The position numbers and the translations under genes were made by a program. A stretch of 64,000 nucleotides of DNA from Aphrocallistes beatrix (lineage: Eukaryota > Porifera > Hexactinellida > Sceptrulophora > Aphrocallistidae): positions 1,674,001 through 1,738,000 of the forward strand of contig OY725489.1 of the NCBI GenBank assembly GCA_963281255.1, in the 5' to 3' direction. Positions 1 through 10,469 of this stretch are shown in pieces (positions within the stretch are counted from its first letter, which is position 1; each line of letters opens with the position of its first letter). The notes below the pieces were generated by a model. The model did no database searches. It worked only from the letters and a program-made list of their open reading frames with translations, and was not told where the DNA came from.

Positions 1-295
1 GTTTTACAAAAAAATCTTCCGACGATTACACGCAGTATATACTATTTACATGATATATGTAACTAGAACAGTGGTTAACTTTTTTGACTCTGGAATATTG
101 AAAATTTCTCCATTCAGTGGATACCCTAACATAGACCGTAATACAACATTTTTGATCCTGTGGACCCTCTGATACATTCTGTGAATCCCTAATAGGTCCA
201 TGCAGGGCCGGATTTTCGCCTCAATTTTATTTTATTCCGATTATCATGCTCTTACGGTATTACAGTCTTGTGACTGACAATTAGAAAACCTAAGT
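1..295. other. AT-rich sequence without a recognisable feature
   Basis: No open frame, RNA or repeat structure could be recognised here. Confidence 0.5.
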
Positions 296-560
296 TGATT
301 AATTCACGAATTAATGAATAATTCGAATAATTCGAATAATTCATTATTCATCAAGCCTTAAGAATTATTCAAATTGAATTTTTTTGCAAGAAAATATCAT
401 AAATTATATTAATGAAGTTTTCGAATAATTCATAATTCAGGATTCTGAATTATTCGAATAATTCATAATTCCTGAATAATGAATAGTTCGAATTATGAAT
501 AATTCGAATTATTTATATTTCAGGAATTATGAATTATTCGAATTATTCATAATTCTTTGC
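296..560. repeat. Degenerate GAATTATTCAAATTATTC-type repeat tract
   Basis: The words AATTCGAATAATTC and ATAATTC recur on both strands many times, so the tract is a self-complementary, very AT-rich simple repeat able to form hairpins. It ends about 200 bases upstream of the gene starting at 765; no transposon ends were seen around it. Confidence 0.7.
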
Positions 561-764
561 CATTTTTTAATGAATTAGTCAGATTAGTAGAAAACATATA
601 CTACATTTCATTTGATCAGCAAATGAAACAAGAGCCAATACAATCGGTATTTAAGTAATCGTATGGTTCAAAGATTCAGTTGAATGGCATCTCTCTCTTC
701 AGGTGCTTCTCTTTGGACTGGATATATAAATATGTACATTTAATGGTGAGAAGGATTCTCTATC

Positions 765-2243
765 ATGCTCAAAACTGGAGAAGGTTTTATTGTTACTGCT
801 GTGTATAGATTTATCGATTTCGAATTTCAGAACGCGTATAAACCTGGACATCTAAGGATATTATGGTCTCATCACGATCGATGTGGTGAATATCTCGATT
901 TTACTCTACCTCCTGAGTGGAAGGAGGCTATTGAAGACGATGACGGAGTGATACACATTCGAGCAGCTTACACAGCTGATTCGTATCCCCTTCAGTTTAT
1001 TAAATTCAATTCGGTCTGCACTGGTCTTACCTACGATGCCAAATATTGTCATTTTACACTTCAAATTTCAGACTCTAATTGTGCTCTACACTCTCTAGCG
1101 TCCGTTGAATTGAACTTGTCAGATTTTGCAGATAAAAAGATTCAATCTCACGAGATCTCACTTGAGATGCTAGCGAAACATGACATGATTATAAAAGCAG
1201 TATTGAAATTAACATTACGGTTTGATCTGATTGAAATTAGTAACGAAATTTTGCATGAAATATCTAACGACAATACTGGAGAAATGAAATTAATTGAAGA
1301 GATTAGGCTTTGTCAGGATGATATCATCGTCCCAGGAAATTATGACTTTGATCTATATTCGAATATTAATTTCATCGTTTTCATCTTTAATCCACCGTTA
1401 CCAATCGCCCAGAGACTAAATGCACTCTATCCTCAAATCCGACTACATTTCAAGAATAGTATAGAAATGCTTCATGTCTCAATGGACACGCTTGAATTCG
1501 GCGAAGAATTATTAGAACATGCAAACCCAATTGTAAAATCCAATTCTAACCTTGCTGCTAAACTGATTCAAAGGTACAATGTCTTATTGGAAAACCCATG
1601 CATAGTAGGGGTGTCAGTCAGGCCTGGAGGAGAAGCAGCAACTGTCTATTCATCAAATTCCGTATCAGACCTGATACAAGGAAACTTCCAGCAAGTCTTA
1701 GAGCAATGGTTGGAAAACGAATCTTGCAACACTCTATCTACATTAAATACTAATTTCAGGAACAAAATAAAGTTAGACGTACAAGCTTCTTGCCTTATGC
1801 TGAAAACGGATGTGGCCTCTCCTGAGAAGGGGTATTCAGATCTGATATGTAAGCAGTCAGAGGCAGAGAAGTTGGGGATTGAAGTGCCGCACATCCTAAA
1901 AGCTCAACTGGATATCCGGCAAACCCTGTTTAAGCGTGGGGTGAGCGGGCTGACTGGGAAGTGGTGGAGACTTCGGCTTTTTGATTATCAGAAGGATGGC
2001 AAAATTGTTTACATTGACACGAATAATAACGAAGTGAAAGGATATATTGATTTGTTTGATGTTATTAAGTTCGAGAAGGTTCCTGAAAAGCAGCAGGAAA
2101 AGAATAAACCTTGTTTTAACATAATTACACTTGAGAGGGTCTACGAGCTCAAAGCTTGGAATGTTGCACAAATGGACAAATGGATAAACGCAGCTACTAT
2201 TCTGCGTACCGTCTTTCTATACCTCAAGGCGAATGTGCCGTGA
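765..2243 (+). CDS. NT-C2-like plus pleckstrin-homology (PH) domain protein
   Basis: A single uninterrupted 492-codon frame from an ATG, so intronless as it stands. Residues about 385-488 read as a PH domain: it opens with FKRG..G..GKWWRLRLF, continues through alternating strands, and ends in a helix carrying the near-invariant Trp (W473 in MDKWINAA). PH domains bind phosphoinositides or protein partners at membranes. Residues about 8-160 resemble the NT-C2 domain of the EEIG1/EHBP1 group: a strand-rich start (YRFIDFEFQ), then ASVELNLSDFA near residue 112 and KAVLKLTLRFDLI near 146, which match the order of strands in that family. NT-C2 proteins tether membranes to cytoskeleton or Rab traffic, so a peripheral membrane adaptor is the likely role. 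The PH call is firm, the NT-C2 call is an inference. The middle (170-380) is unrecognised. Confidence 0.75.
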   Translation: MLKTGEGFIVTAVYRFIDFEFQNAYKPGHLRILWSHHDRCGEYLDFTLPPEWKEAIEDDDGVIHIRAAYTADSYPLQFIKFNSVCTGLTYDAKYCHFTLQISDSNCALHSLASVELNLSDFADKKIQSHEISLEMLAKHDMIIKAVLKLTLRFDLIEISNEILHEISNDNTGEMKLIEEIRLCQDDIIVPGNYDFDLYSNINFIVFIFNPPLPIAQRLNALYPQIRLHFKNSIEMLHVSMDTLEFGEELLEHANPIVKSNSNLAAKLIQRYNVLLENPCIVGVSVRPGGEAATVYSSNSVSDLIQGNFQQVLEQWLENESCNTLSTLNTNFRNKIKLDVQASCLMLKTDVASPEKGYSDLICKQSEAEKLGIEVPHILKAQLDIRQTLFKRGVSGLTGKWWRLRLFDYQKDGKIVYIDTNNNEVKGYIDLFDVIKFEKVPEKQQEKNKPCFNIITLERVYELKAWNVAQMDKWINAATILRTVFLYLKANVP

Positions 2244-3510
2244 CCCATATCGTACATTGTAGATTATACATGTACGTATATTATTTGGTGTGGAATCTGG
2301 ATTGTAATATAATAGACTAATTTTAGTAAATACGCTAATGCAGACCGTATTAAGAATGTAAGTAACGTACTCTGTATCAAATTGTATAATTTATTGCATT
2401 TGTCCATTCTTCTTCATAGTTTGAATTTCTTCGATTTATTGCTCTTCCCCCATTGTAGCTGCTTACTCACCTCGCTGAGATAGATCTGTCTGCACTCTGC
2501 GCTCCTTACCTTTAATTGGAGCGAGCTCCGACCTCCACTCCAAATTTTATAAAGTGAACTCGCTCCTCTATGCACTCCTTTAATATAACTTTTCGCAAGA
2601 AAATTGATTATATGTACATTGAAATTTATTACAAACTTCTCAGCAAGATAGAAAAGTGGAATATTTGAAACTAAGGGATATATTCCAGTGTTGTTATTCT
2701 TTAAGGTCACTTTCTAATATAGAATTTAGCATACACCGCAAAAACATCGGGGAAAACTTTTAAATGATATCAGGAGAGATTGTGGGAACAAAGTTATTAA
2801 AAGGAGTGCGATCCCGAAAATTTGGAAACCACGGGCCCAGGACTGGCATGTGTACGGGCCCCTCCCCTAAATTAATTTATAGTTTGACTCAAAAATTTAT
2901 ATATTAAAAATGACGGTGTTAGCGCCTATACTTATTGTCATTCAATTTTTTGTCTCACACATTTTTGAGAGGAATGTGATGACCTCATTATAGCATTGTT
3001 TAGTCTGGAAATGTATATCTACTTGTAGATTTCAAGATATAATCGACTATAGTATTTTCCTTTTATAGATAAAGTAACGCGATGAAAAACGGACAGGAAT
3101 ATTTCGAATCTTCTCAGGTTGAGAGTCCCGCATTGCTACTACAGAGCATTTTTATAGATACAAGTATTTCTCCATGTAAATCTCTTTCGTATCAAAAATA
3201 GTCAGATTTTGTCAGATCGACCCGAAATTAGAGAGCATTAGATCGTATGTATAATTAAATGCTAACATTTCACAAACGACTTGAGAAATCAATTACTTAC
3301 TTGTATGTTGTATCTACTTGTATCCTAGCTGGTCACGCTAGTTCTGAATACAAACTGATCAGACGAGTTAAAGCTGCAAAACATGCAAACTCGTTTTACT
3401 TAGGGCATTCAATAAGTTCCAGGAATGACTCTGTATATCTACGTAAATGTATTAGAGATAGGCTATATCCATTTAATTCATTGAACTCATTGAAGCCTTG
3501 CCTTGTCTAT
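2244..3510. other. Intergenic, no gene recognised
   Basis: AT-rich sequence downstream of the NT-C2/PH gene. Short frames exist on both strands but none shows a domain or plausible codon use. A GC-richer patch near 2820-2870 contains GGGCCC twice and may be the relic of a small transposon; no ends could be paired. Confidence 0.45.
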
Positions 3511-3834
3511 AACTCCGCCATTTTAGGTGATAGAAGGCTGAAATTTTAATAGAATGTGTATATTAATATATCTCACTTATGATACAGCTATCATAAAAAA
3601 TTGATTCATCACTCTGTTATGACGTCATCATTAAGCATCAAAAAAAAAAGAGAAATTGACAAATATGATGATTTTTCAAATGATATCGATTATAACAGTA
3701 AGACAGACGTGTTTAGGGCTGTTCTCTCCCTTATAGTTAATCAATGTGAGCTTAGACGTCCAAAGGTCGCCTCCGGCCACATAGTAAAGTGTCCGCCTGC
3801 CGCGCATCGCAAGCAAGCAAGCGAAGCGCGCTTG
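3511..3834 (+). mobile_element. Helitron-like family A copy, 3' half
   Basis: Matches the internal and 3' parts of family A: the GATAGAAGGCTGAAATTTTAATAGAA block, the TGACGTCA palindrome near 3620, the GATATCGATTATAACAGTAAGACAGACG block, then decayed stem-loops and the terminal AAGCAAGCGAAGCGCGCTTG followed by T. The 5' half is missing, as is usual for old copies. Confidence 0.75.
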
Positions 3835-4418
3835 TTAGTTCTTAAAATATAATCCTGACTTGTCAATATTTAGTGTATGTTCATTCGAATTCTGATTACT
3901 CGACTGTTGCTAATGTAAGCATCACTTATCAATTTGATACTGTCATGTCGGAACAAGTAAGCAGTACTACTTATATAAATAATTTAAAGAAGAATAATTG
4001 ACAAAATTGGGTGCACTCTTATGTGTGGCGAATGCATAAGGCCCTCACATTCCAAAATTCGGCACTAATTTGACTGACGTCGCGACGGGCGACGCGGCTT
4101 TGCCTGGCCCTGGTATCTTGCCCCCCTGCCCCCTTCTCGCCGGCCTTGTGCATGAATTTCAACAGTAGATACATGGGATAGGTCTAAAACAAATTTTAAG
4201 ATAAATTATGGAAAAAGGGTCTACTAATTCAAGCATAATTTGGAAAGAAAAAAATGTACAATAATGAAGTTGAAAATTTTATCAAATTATTCAACAGAAT
4301 TGTCTAATCGGGTGCGAATTTTTAGTTAAAAAAGCCTTCCCAGGTGCTTTTTGGATATTTTGGCAGTTATTAACTAATTTTAACCTATTTTTTGTTAGAA
4401 ATGTTTGTTTTTAAATAT
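3835..4418. other. Intergenic, no gene recognised
   Basis: A GC-rich patch at about 4075-4150 (GACGTCGCGACGGGCGACGCGG, then C-runs) stands out from AT-rich flanks and may be a transposon end, but no inverted partner was found. Confidence 0.4.
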
Positions 4419-4424
4419 AGACCT

Positions 4425-4844
4425 GTTGCATGAAAAAATGCCCCCACCATGGATATTCATGTAATATGGGGGGGGGCAAAATTTCATGGATTTAGCGTGA
4501 AAAATTGCCCCCCCGTGAAAAAATGCCCCCACCATGGATATTCTTGAGTTTAACACTAAATATTGCTGATACTATTTATATACGATACATTTATGAAAGT
4601 CATTGTTATTACTTCACACGACTAGTTTGTTGATTTGCAATGCTTTAGTAAACGAATAGAAGCCAAATAGCATTCAAAATGTTTTGTATAAGCATTGGCA
4701 TACTTTAGAATATCCATGGTGGGGGGCATTTTTTCACGGGGGGGCAATTTTTCACGCTAACTCCATTAAATTTTGCCCCCCCCATATTACATGAATATCC
4801 ATGGTGGGGGCATTTTTTCATGGGGGGGCATTTTTTCATGCAAC
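4425..4844. mobile_element. Foldback element FB-1, copy 1 (GTTGC...GCAAC)
   Basis: A long inverted repeat. Each arm carries two copies of the module ATGCCCCCACCATGGATATT separated by a G/C-run segment; the loop (about 4560-4685) is unique AT-rich sequence. Ends are GTTGCATG and CATGCAAC, flanked by agacct (4419-4424) and agacca (4845-4850), a 6-bp near-duplication. There is no coding capacity. It shares end sequence and duplication length with the elements at 8096, 32850, 43224 and 43496. Confidence 0.75.
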
Positions 4845-4850
4845 AGACCA

Positions 4851-5312
4851 TTTAACTGTAATTTAACACTAACAAGGATATTTAAATGATTAAGCTGAGT
4901 GCATCATCTACAAATATATGGCTTACTAAGAATACTTCAGTAATTTACAAGCCTTCTATTTTAAATGAAAATAATTTTAGCTTACTATACAATGCATATT
5001 AGATACTATAAACTCCTCCTCTATAGTATACTATGACATATACAGATATCATATAGCTATATATTTGCAATTGAATATTAACAAATCAGCCACTATGAAC
5101 TGTAGTACATATGACACAATACATATTCTCATCCGGTTCAGTAGCAAAATAACCGGGGTGGTTTACCTCAATCTATTACATGCAATATCTACATAAATTA
5201 CCGTACTTTTCAGAAAATTAATATTTGACTAGTATATCGTTGGAGATTCAGTATAAATGGTTTAAAAAATCTTGAAATAATAAAATAGAAAAATGGATTT
5301 TCTTATAGTCAA
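4851..5312. other. Region upstream of the membrane-protein gene
   Basis: AT-rich, with no open frame of note. A pyrimidine-rich stretch ending TTTTCTTATAG at 5308 could be a splice acceptor, so an upstream exon of the gene at 5313 cannot be excluded. Confidence 0.4.
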
Positions 5313-6284
5313 ATGTATGCAATTTTTTCATTATCTTCCATTCCATATCTAATGATTGCGCTATTCACCGGTCCCTACTTCGCACAGCAAATATTCAACA
5401 TTTTATCTAAGATTGATACTGTGCCAGCTCACCTCAGCGTTAAAAGGAAAAATGAGCAAATTAAAATGATGATTTACAGTTTTATTCTAATCATCTACAG
5501 CTTCGGAATTGCACTTTGTCTCTCAAACAGTGTCGTATTTATAACTCTCGGATCCAACAGTTACAATATGATAGTAATAAATACATCCACTACAAGTGTA
5601 AACAGCTCCTGCACTGTGGAGGTGAACACAAACTTTGGGGCATACATCGACATCAGTGATAATCTAGTAATTCTTCTACCGATTCTGGTAAACTTATTCT
5701 TAACCTTATTAAGAATGGCTTACTTAGATCAAAGATACAAAAATTGTATAATAAGGTACTCGAGTTATTTTCTATTCAGACTGATTTCCATCATTCTATT
5801 AGCTTACTTCTTCATCACTAATTACCTTGTGAGCATAATAGAACTCCCATTCATGCTGTTTGATTTTTATATCTACGTGAAGGTGAATAATACGTTGTAT
5901 CTTCAGTTGAAAAAGATTAGAGAAAAAGTAAAGTGGGATTACTCAAATCAAGAAAAAGAAAATCAAATAAAAATTAATCTTTTAATATCGTTTTTTAATA
6001 TCATACGAACTTTTCTATTCTCCACTTTCATCCTCTACATAATGATGGCTATAATTAATTGCATTTCTGAAGTCATCACAATAATGCATGACAGTGATTG
6101 TTTAATTCACTATGTGTTTCCAAATACTCCGATTAGCTTCATTATAGAGAGTAGCTTAGCATATATTTTGAGTAGAATATCGTACTACAATCAAATGTTA
6201 AAATTTATCTGTACTATTATGGTTGGTGTGATTCAATTTATGGCAAACCTAGCAGTACTGAAATGGATCATTACTATAAATTGA
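5313..6284 (+). CDS. Orphan multi-pass membrane protein
   Basis: A 323-residue open frame with a strongly membrane-protein composition. Hydrophobic segments lie at about 5-25, 51-78, 117-137, 150-190 (long enough for two), 220-252, 268-288 and 296-318, giving seven or eight spans. The loop between spans two and three holds N-glycosylation sequons (N90-T-S, N96-S-S or similar), and a basic, charged loop sits at about 199-218 (KKIREKVK then Q-E-K-E-N), suggesting the glycosylated loop is outside and the charged one inside. I do not recognise the family: no rhodopsin-type DRY or NPxxY motif and no transporter signature is visible. The ATG at 5313 is the first in the frame, but a TATAG acceptor-like site just upstream means it could be an internal exon. 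Confidence 0.55.
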   Translation: MYAIFSLSSIPYLMIALFTGPYFAQQIFNILSKIDTVPAHLSVKRKNEQIKMMIYSFILIIYSFGIALCLSNSVVFITLGSNSYNMIVINTSTTSVNSSCTVEVNTNFGAYIDISDNLVILLPILVNLFLTLLRMAYLDQRYKNCIIRYSSYFLFRLISIILLAYFFITNYLVSIIELPFMLFDFYIYVKVNNTLYLQLKKIREKVKWDYSNQEKENQIKINLLISFFNIIRTFLFSTFILYIMMAIINCISEVITIMHDSDCLIHYVFPNTPISFIIESSLAYILSRISYYNQMLKFICTIMVGVIQFMANLAVLKWIITIN

Positions 6285-6645
6285 ATCTCATATGACTGTA
6301 GAACTCATCCTCTCATGGGAAGTACAGAACTGAAATACGTAGAACGGAGCTATGACAAGAGACCGCCATTTCATTATTTGATGTACTATGATAATGTTAA
6401 TGTTACTTTCTGGTTCACATGTATATTATTGATTATTCATTTTTGTTTATATTACAAGTACAATAATGATATGTTTACTTAAATTGTTCTAAAAATAGCT
6501 TCTAACTTCTACCAATACTTATGTAATGTGTAAAACTTAAACTGATATGAAACATATTGTAACGATGTCTTTTTATGACAGTCATATACCGAGGTGCATA
6601 TCTGCATGTCTCACTACACCTTTCTTAACATTTGAAGTCCTTAAC
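6285..6645. other. 3' flank of the membrane-protein gene
   Basis: AT-rich with no recognisable gene. It ends where a minus-strand family A repeat begins. Confidence 0.4.
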
Positions 6646-6896
6646 TGGTATAGTCTCTGCACTCTATTAAAATTTTAGGCTTCTATCACTTAAAATGGCT
6701 GAGTTAAAGCCGAAAAACTGAAATTTCTAATTCTAAAAAGGTGATAATGACGTCATAATTCCATGATGAGTCGACATTCTCGTCTGAGCTCAGAGCCATA
6801 GCCAAAAGACCCCCACATGCCAAAAATCAGCTTTCCGTGCTTGGCAATTTCTTCAATCAATTCGTTACAGAGATAATCGAGTTTTAATAGTAAGGA
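6646..6896 (-). mobile_element. Helitron-like family A copy, 5' half, minus strand
   Basis: Read on the minus strand it starts TCCTTACTATTAAAACTCGATTA at 6896 with an A flank, then CGAATTGATTGAAGAAATTGCC and the shared block through a TGACGTCA site near 6748, stopping at the TTTTAATAGAG block near 6650. The 3' stem-loops are missing. Confidence 0.75.
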
Positions 6897-7199
6897 TATA
6901 TGAGAAATTTTACCAATAAGTAAATGGGTCATTATATTAGACTAAGATACTATTAGAATGTAGGTATGCTAAATGTGTGCATGTGATCCATAATAAAATG
7001 CTTCTATTGCCTCTAGTTACTGAATTTTAAAGCTCAAAACTATAATTTCTGATTATGACATCATAACTTTTAATGAGATGACCTAGATTATTTTTTCTGC
7101 AGAAATCGTTTTCTTGGGGTTGACATCCTATAGGTTAATAATACATTATGTATCTCTATCTTGCATAGTTTTCCTACTTCCATTTCACCCCAAAAAATA
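6897..7199. other. Spacer, no gene recognised
   Basis: No domain or repeat ends seen. A sequence near 7000-7070 is distantly like the internal part of family A and may be a very old copy. Confidence 0.35.
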
Positions 7200-7830
7200 C
7201 CCACTATGGGCTTCTTCCTTTCCCGATTGGCACAGTTCCGTGTGGTCGGGCAGGACAGTGATTAGGAAGGCTTCCTTACAGTGGGGACACTGCCATCCTC
7301 CTTATTGCGACACTCCTCCACATGCGATGGCATCTTCTCCACCAGGATTGCTTTCCGACAAATGCCGCATTTCATTTTTTTCAGTCTTCTTCGAAGGGAT
7401 AGGCAGAGGCGGCATCAAGGGGAAGGGAACCGCTTCTGTAGACTCTGGAATAGATTCAACTGTCTCTGATTGCGGTGCTTTCAGCTGGACTACCTCGCCG
7501 AACTGCTTTATCTGAGATTGAAGGAGAGAGAGGGTGGGACAGGAGAAGGAGAGGTTGGGGAGTGGGGTAGGAACACATAGCTGTTGCTTTGTCTCTTGGT
7601 ACATGAGACCTGCGTTCTTGTGGACGGAAAGATTAATGTTACTCTACAAGCTCATTTGTTGCATTTGTTGTTGAGTTCTCTCCAATCGCAGCCACACGAG
7701 CAGATTCTTTGCTGTGAAAATCATCTGGAGTTGTGCCACTTCTTGACAGAGAGTGTACCTCCTCTTGATCAGTTGGTCAATCAGGACATTGAAGGTTTGT
7801 TGGATTAGAGCGGCATGCGATTGTGAAGAC
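7200..7830 (-). pseudogene. Coiled-coil / tandem C2HC zinc-finger protein remnant
   Basis: Read from 7830 downwards. A helical, Gln-rich segment (QQTFNVLIDQLIKRR, later ERTQQQMQQM) is followed by an in-frame stop at 7644-7646, a Pro/Ser/Glu-rich linker, then two fingers of identical spacing, C-x2-C-x12-H-x4-C: CGIC...H..EC and CPHC...H..LC. The two fingers lie in different frames. The first is out of frame with the linker at a run of seven A near 7376; the second is shifted again near 7290. Fingers of this spacing occur in ubiquitin-binding or autophagy adaptors of the NEMO/TAX1BP1 type, but that assignment is an inference. The upstream side ends abruptly at the Helitron-like repeat beginning near 7833, so the sequence may have been truncated or carried by that element. 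Confidence 0.55.
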
Positions 7831-7832
7831 TG

Positions 7833-8787
7833 CAACGAATTGATTGAAGAAACTGCCAGGCACAGAATGCTGATTTTTGGCATTTTGGCTATGGCTCCAC
7901 TAAGTTCTGAGTTTAGACGAAAATGTCGACTCATCATGGAATTATGACGTCATTGTCACCTTTTATAATTATAAATTTCAGTTTTTCGGCTATAACTCAG
8001 CCCATTTTAGTAGCTAATAGCTATCATAGCTATAGAAGGCTGAAATTTTAATAGAATGTGTATACGTATTAATATATCTCAAATATGATACAACTGTTGC
8101 AGTGCAAACGCGAGATTGGTGTACACGCGTGTACACTGGTGTAAACCCGGGTTTCCATTAAGTTTGATAATCTCGCGTTTACACCAGTGTAAACGCGAGT
8201 ACCTATATAATTAAATATTGTGGTTGATTTATTACTCTAGAATACGATATGATGAATTGTTTATTGTTAAAACAGTATACTATATCAATTAACAAATTTA
8301 AAACGTATTAAAATTTTCTCTTTTAATTTGAAATCGAATTGCACACGAGAATAAATCAGATTAGAAGATGTAATTAGTATACGTCTCATCATATCATATT
8401 TTAGAGTAATAAATCAACCACAATATTTAATTATATAGGTACTCGCGTTTACACTGGTGTAAACGCGAGATTATCAAACTTAATGGAAACCCGGGTTTAC
8501 ACCAGTGTACACGCGTGTACACCAATCTCGCGTTTGCACTGCAACACATGTATCATAGAAAAATGAGTACTCATCACTTTGTCAGCATTACTCATCAAAA
8601 AGTGAAAAATTGACAAATTTGGTGATTTTTCGAGTGATATCGATTATAACAGTAAGACAGACGTACAAGTTTTTAGAGATATTATCTACCTTATAATTAA
8701 TCAATGTGAGCCTAGGCGTCCGAAGGCGCCTCTGGCGGACACAAAGTGTCCGCCAGCCACGCAACGCAAGCAAGCGAAGCGCGCTTG
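7833..8787 (+). mobile_element. Helitron-like family A copy interrupted by a foldback element
   Basis: Begins in the CGAATTGATTGAAGAAACTGCC block (the first about 60 bases of the family are missing), carries TGACGTCA near 7948, and ends in two stem-loops (GGCGGACAC-AAA-GTGTCCGCC and the CAAGC/GCTTG hairpin) finishing GCGCTTG at 8787, followed by T. A 450-bp FB-1 element interrupts it at 8096-8545. Comparison with uninterrupted copies (ATACAACTATCAT) shows the insertion point precisely. Confidence 0.8.
8096..8545. mobile_element. Foldback element FB-1, copy 2, nested in family A
   Basis: Near-perfect inverted arms of about 159 bases (8096-8254 and 8387-8545) around a 130-base AT-rich loop. 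The arms contain further palindromes: GTGTACACGCGTGTACAC (18-base perfect dyad) and CTCGCGTTTACAC-CA-GTGTAAACGCGAG. Ends are GTTGCAGTGC and GCACTGCAAC. Left flank acaact (8090-8095) and right flank acatgt (8546-8551); because the empty site reads acaact in sister repeats, the right copy has two substitutions. Confidence 0.8.
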
Positions 8788-9315
8788 TATCTATAAAACC
8801 ACACTTACCACTTTTTAAAATATGATTTTTGCCAAACCACTCTTAGTTTGCTTCTGCTAGCCCTGAAATGAATACAAAATCTTAGTTCCTTTGAGAATGG
8901 CAAAATGCTGGCTAAACCAGCATTTGGCTAGTCACTTGGGGTGTATGTAGATACTAAAGTTAGTCACAAAAATGCATCATAGACATTCCAGAAAGGTCAA
9001 GAAAGTTTGTCTACTAGGCTATGTTGTAGAGTTGCTAACTTCTTTATAACATGTTACATCAGTATTTATAAATGGCGTTTACTATTAAACAAAAAAATGA
9101 TATGAGAAATGACTAATTGTTGAATATTTCCTCTCAGAGAAGCCATAAAAGCTGTTCGCGTGGACAAGAATCACTCTCCCAGATTTTCAAAATTGGGGAG
9201 TATACATTTATGTCCACGTATCCCCTCCCTCTGAATTTGCGACCGGCAGGGACCTTACTCAACGGACGGATATCTACTAAATTCGTTTGGGACCTAATTA
9301 TATCGATTGTGTTCC
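8788..9315. other. Intergenic, no gene recognised
   Basis: No domain, RNA or paired repeat ends seen. Confidence 0.4.
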
Positions 9316-9455
9316 CAGGGGCGCCGAACTTTTAGAAATCTATGGGCAATTTTGGAGTTCTAGGGAGGGCTCAGCCCTAAATTTAGCATTGCGTCTATGG
9401 ACCATCTTCCATCTAGGGACGTCGAGCACCCCAGCCACTCCTGGTTCGGCGTGTA
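9316..9455. mobile_element. Short hAT-like MITE, copy 1
   Basis: A 140-base element opening CAGGGGCGCCGAACTTTT and closing TGGTTCGGCGTGTA, flanked by tgtgttcc (9308-9315) and tgtgttct (9456-9463): an 8-bp duplication with one mismatch, the size left by hAT transposases. About 80% alike to the copy at 11150. Confidence 0.7.
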
Positions 9456-9463
9456 TGTGTTCT

Positions 9464-10469
9464 TATCAGTAGTTCAACCCCTTCCTAGTACCTACCCCAA
9501 AAATTAGTGGGAACACAGATATTCCATTATATTATGAAATTGGTAAACTGTATTTGGATTTATAACACAGTTATCTGTATAATTAAAACTCAATTGTAGA
9601 ATGTGTGCTCGTTTGTTTGTCCAGACGTCGAGAATAACTGGCAAGGTTTAAAATGTTGTATGGATACAGGGGTGGTATTTTTATGCGCTGATTGACAATT
9701 TTTTAAGTTTTGAAGCGATATTCTAACATTTTCACCCAGAAAATAAGCACTCTTAAATTTATGGACCAGTATTTTTGCATCCATTGAATACAATAATTTA
9801 TTATAGTTTCAATACATTTTATATATTAAAACTCAATGTTTTTAGTGCAACTGCCTTATTATGTCATGATCGGCGTCTTACGTACATACATCTGCTCGTT
9901 CCTGGAAATTCTATTAGATCATATTGCACCAAATTTGGACTATATATTCCTTTATGATGGAGATTTGAACTTGGGCCCAAGTTCTGAAAATTTTTCACAC
10001 CTTTTCTCAAAAGGTGTCAAAATGTATTAGCCAATCAGAATCGGGATCTAGCATAACAGTTGGCTTTGATTTTATTGATTAATAGGGATTATACCTAACT
10101 CAATGAACATATACGAGTTGGAATCTCTCTAGCCTAATTTAAGAATCTTACATATTAAAACCAAAAATGGTTTGTTTGTGCAAGTTGATTGAGGAAATGA
10201 GAGGTGCTAGAAATGTTAAATTTGGAACTAAATAATAATGAGTCTACAAGGGAGTTTGATAGACTTAACGGAATTGTTTCATAATGTTCTACGAGAGGCA
10301 CCAGGAAAGCTTTTAGCCCAGAATGCATTAGTTAACCAAATGCTCTGTATTTGTTTTATATGTTTATCTACATATATCTTGTTGTACTATATTTAAACTC
10401 AATCCGTTGATTCTACTGCGATTTTTTATGATGACTTGAGTAAACAGTTTCATTGTTTATCATTTCTTT
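9464..10469. other. Intergenic with a possible Helitron-like 5' end
   Basis: Mostly featureless. At 10147 the sequence TCTTACATATTAAAACC followed by TTTGTTTGTGCAAGTTGATTGAGG resembles the start of the Helitron-like repeats at 24834 and 61772. A TATATTAAAACTCAATG motif at about 9820 is a weaker match. Confidence 0.35.

Noticed and set aside
9836..10030. GDLNLGPSS resembling a 2A motif
   Set aside because: It lacks the D-V/I-E-x-N-P-G-P core and has no clear hydrophobic lead or splice site; too weak to call.
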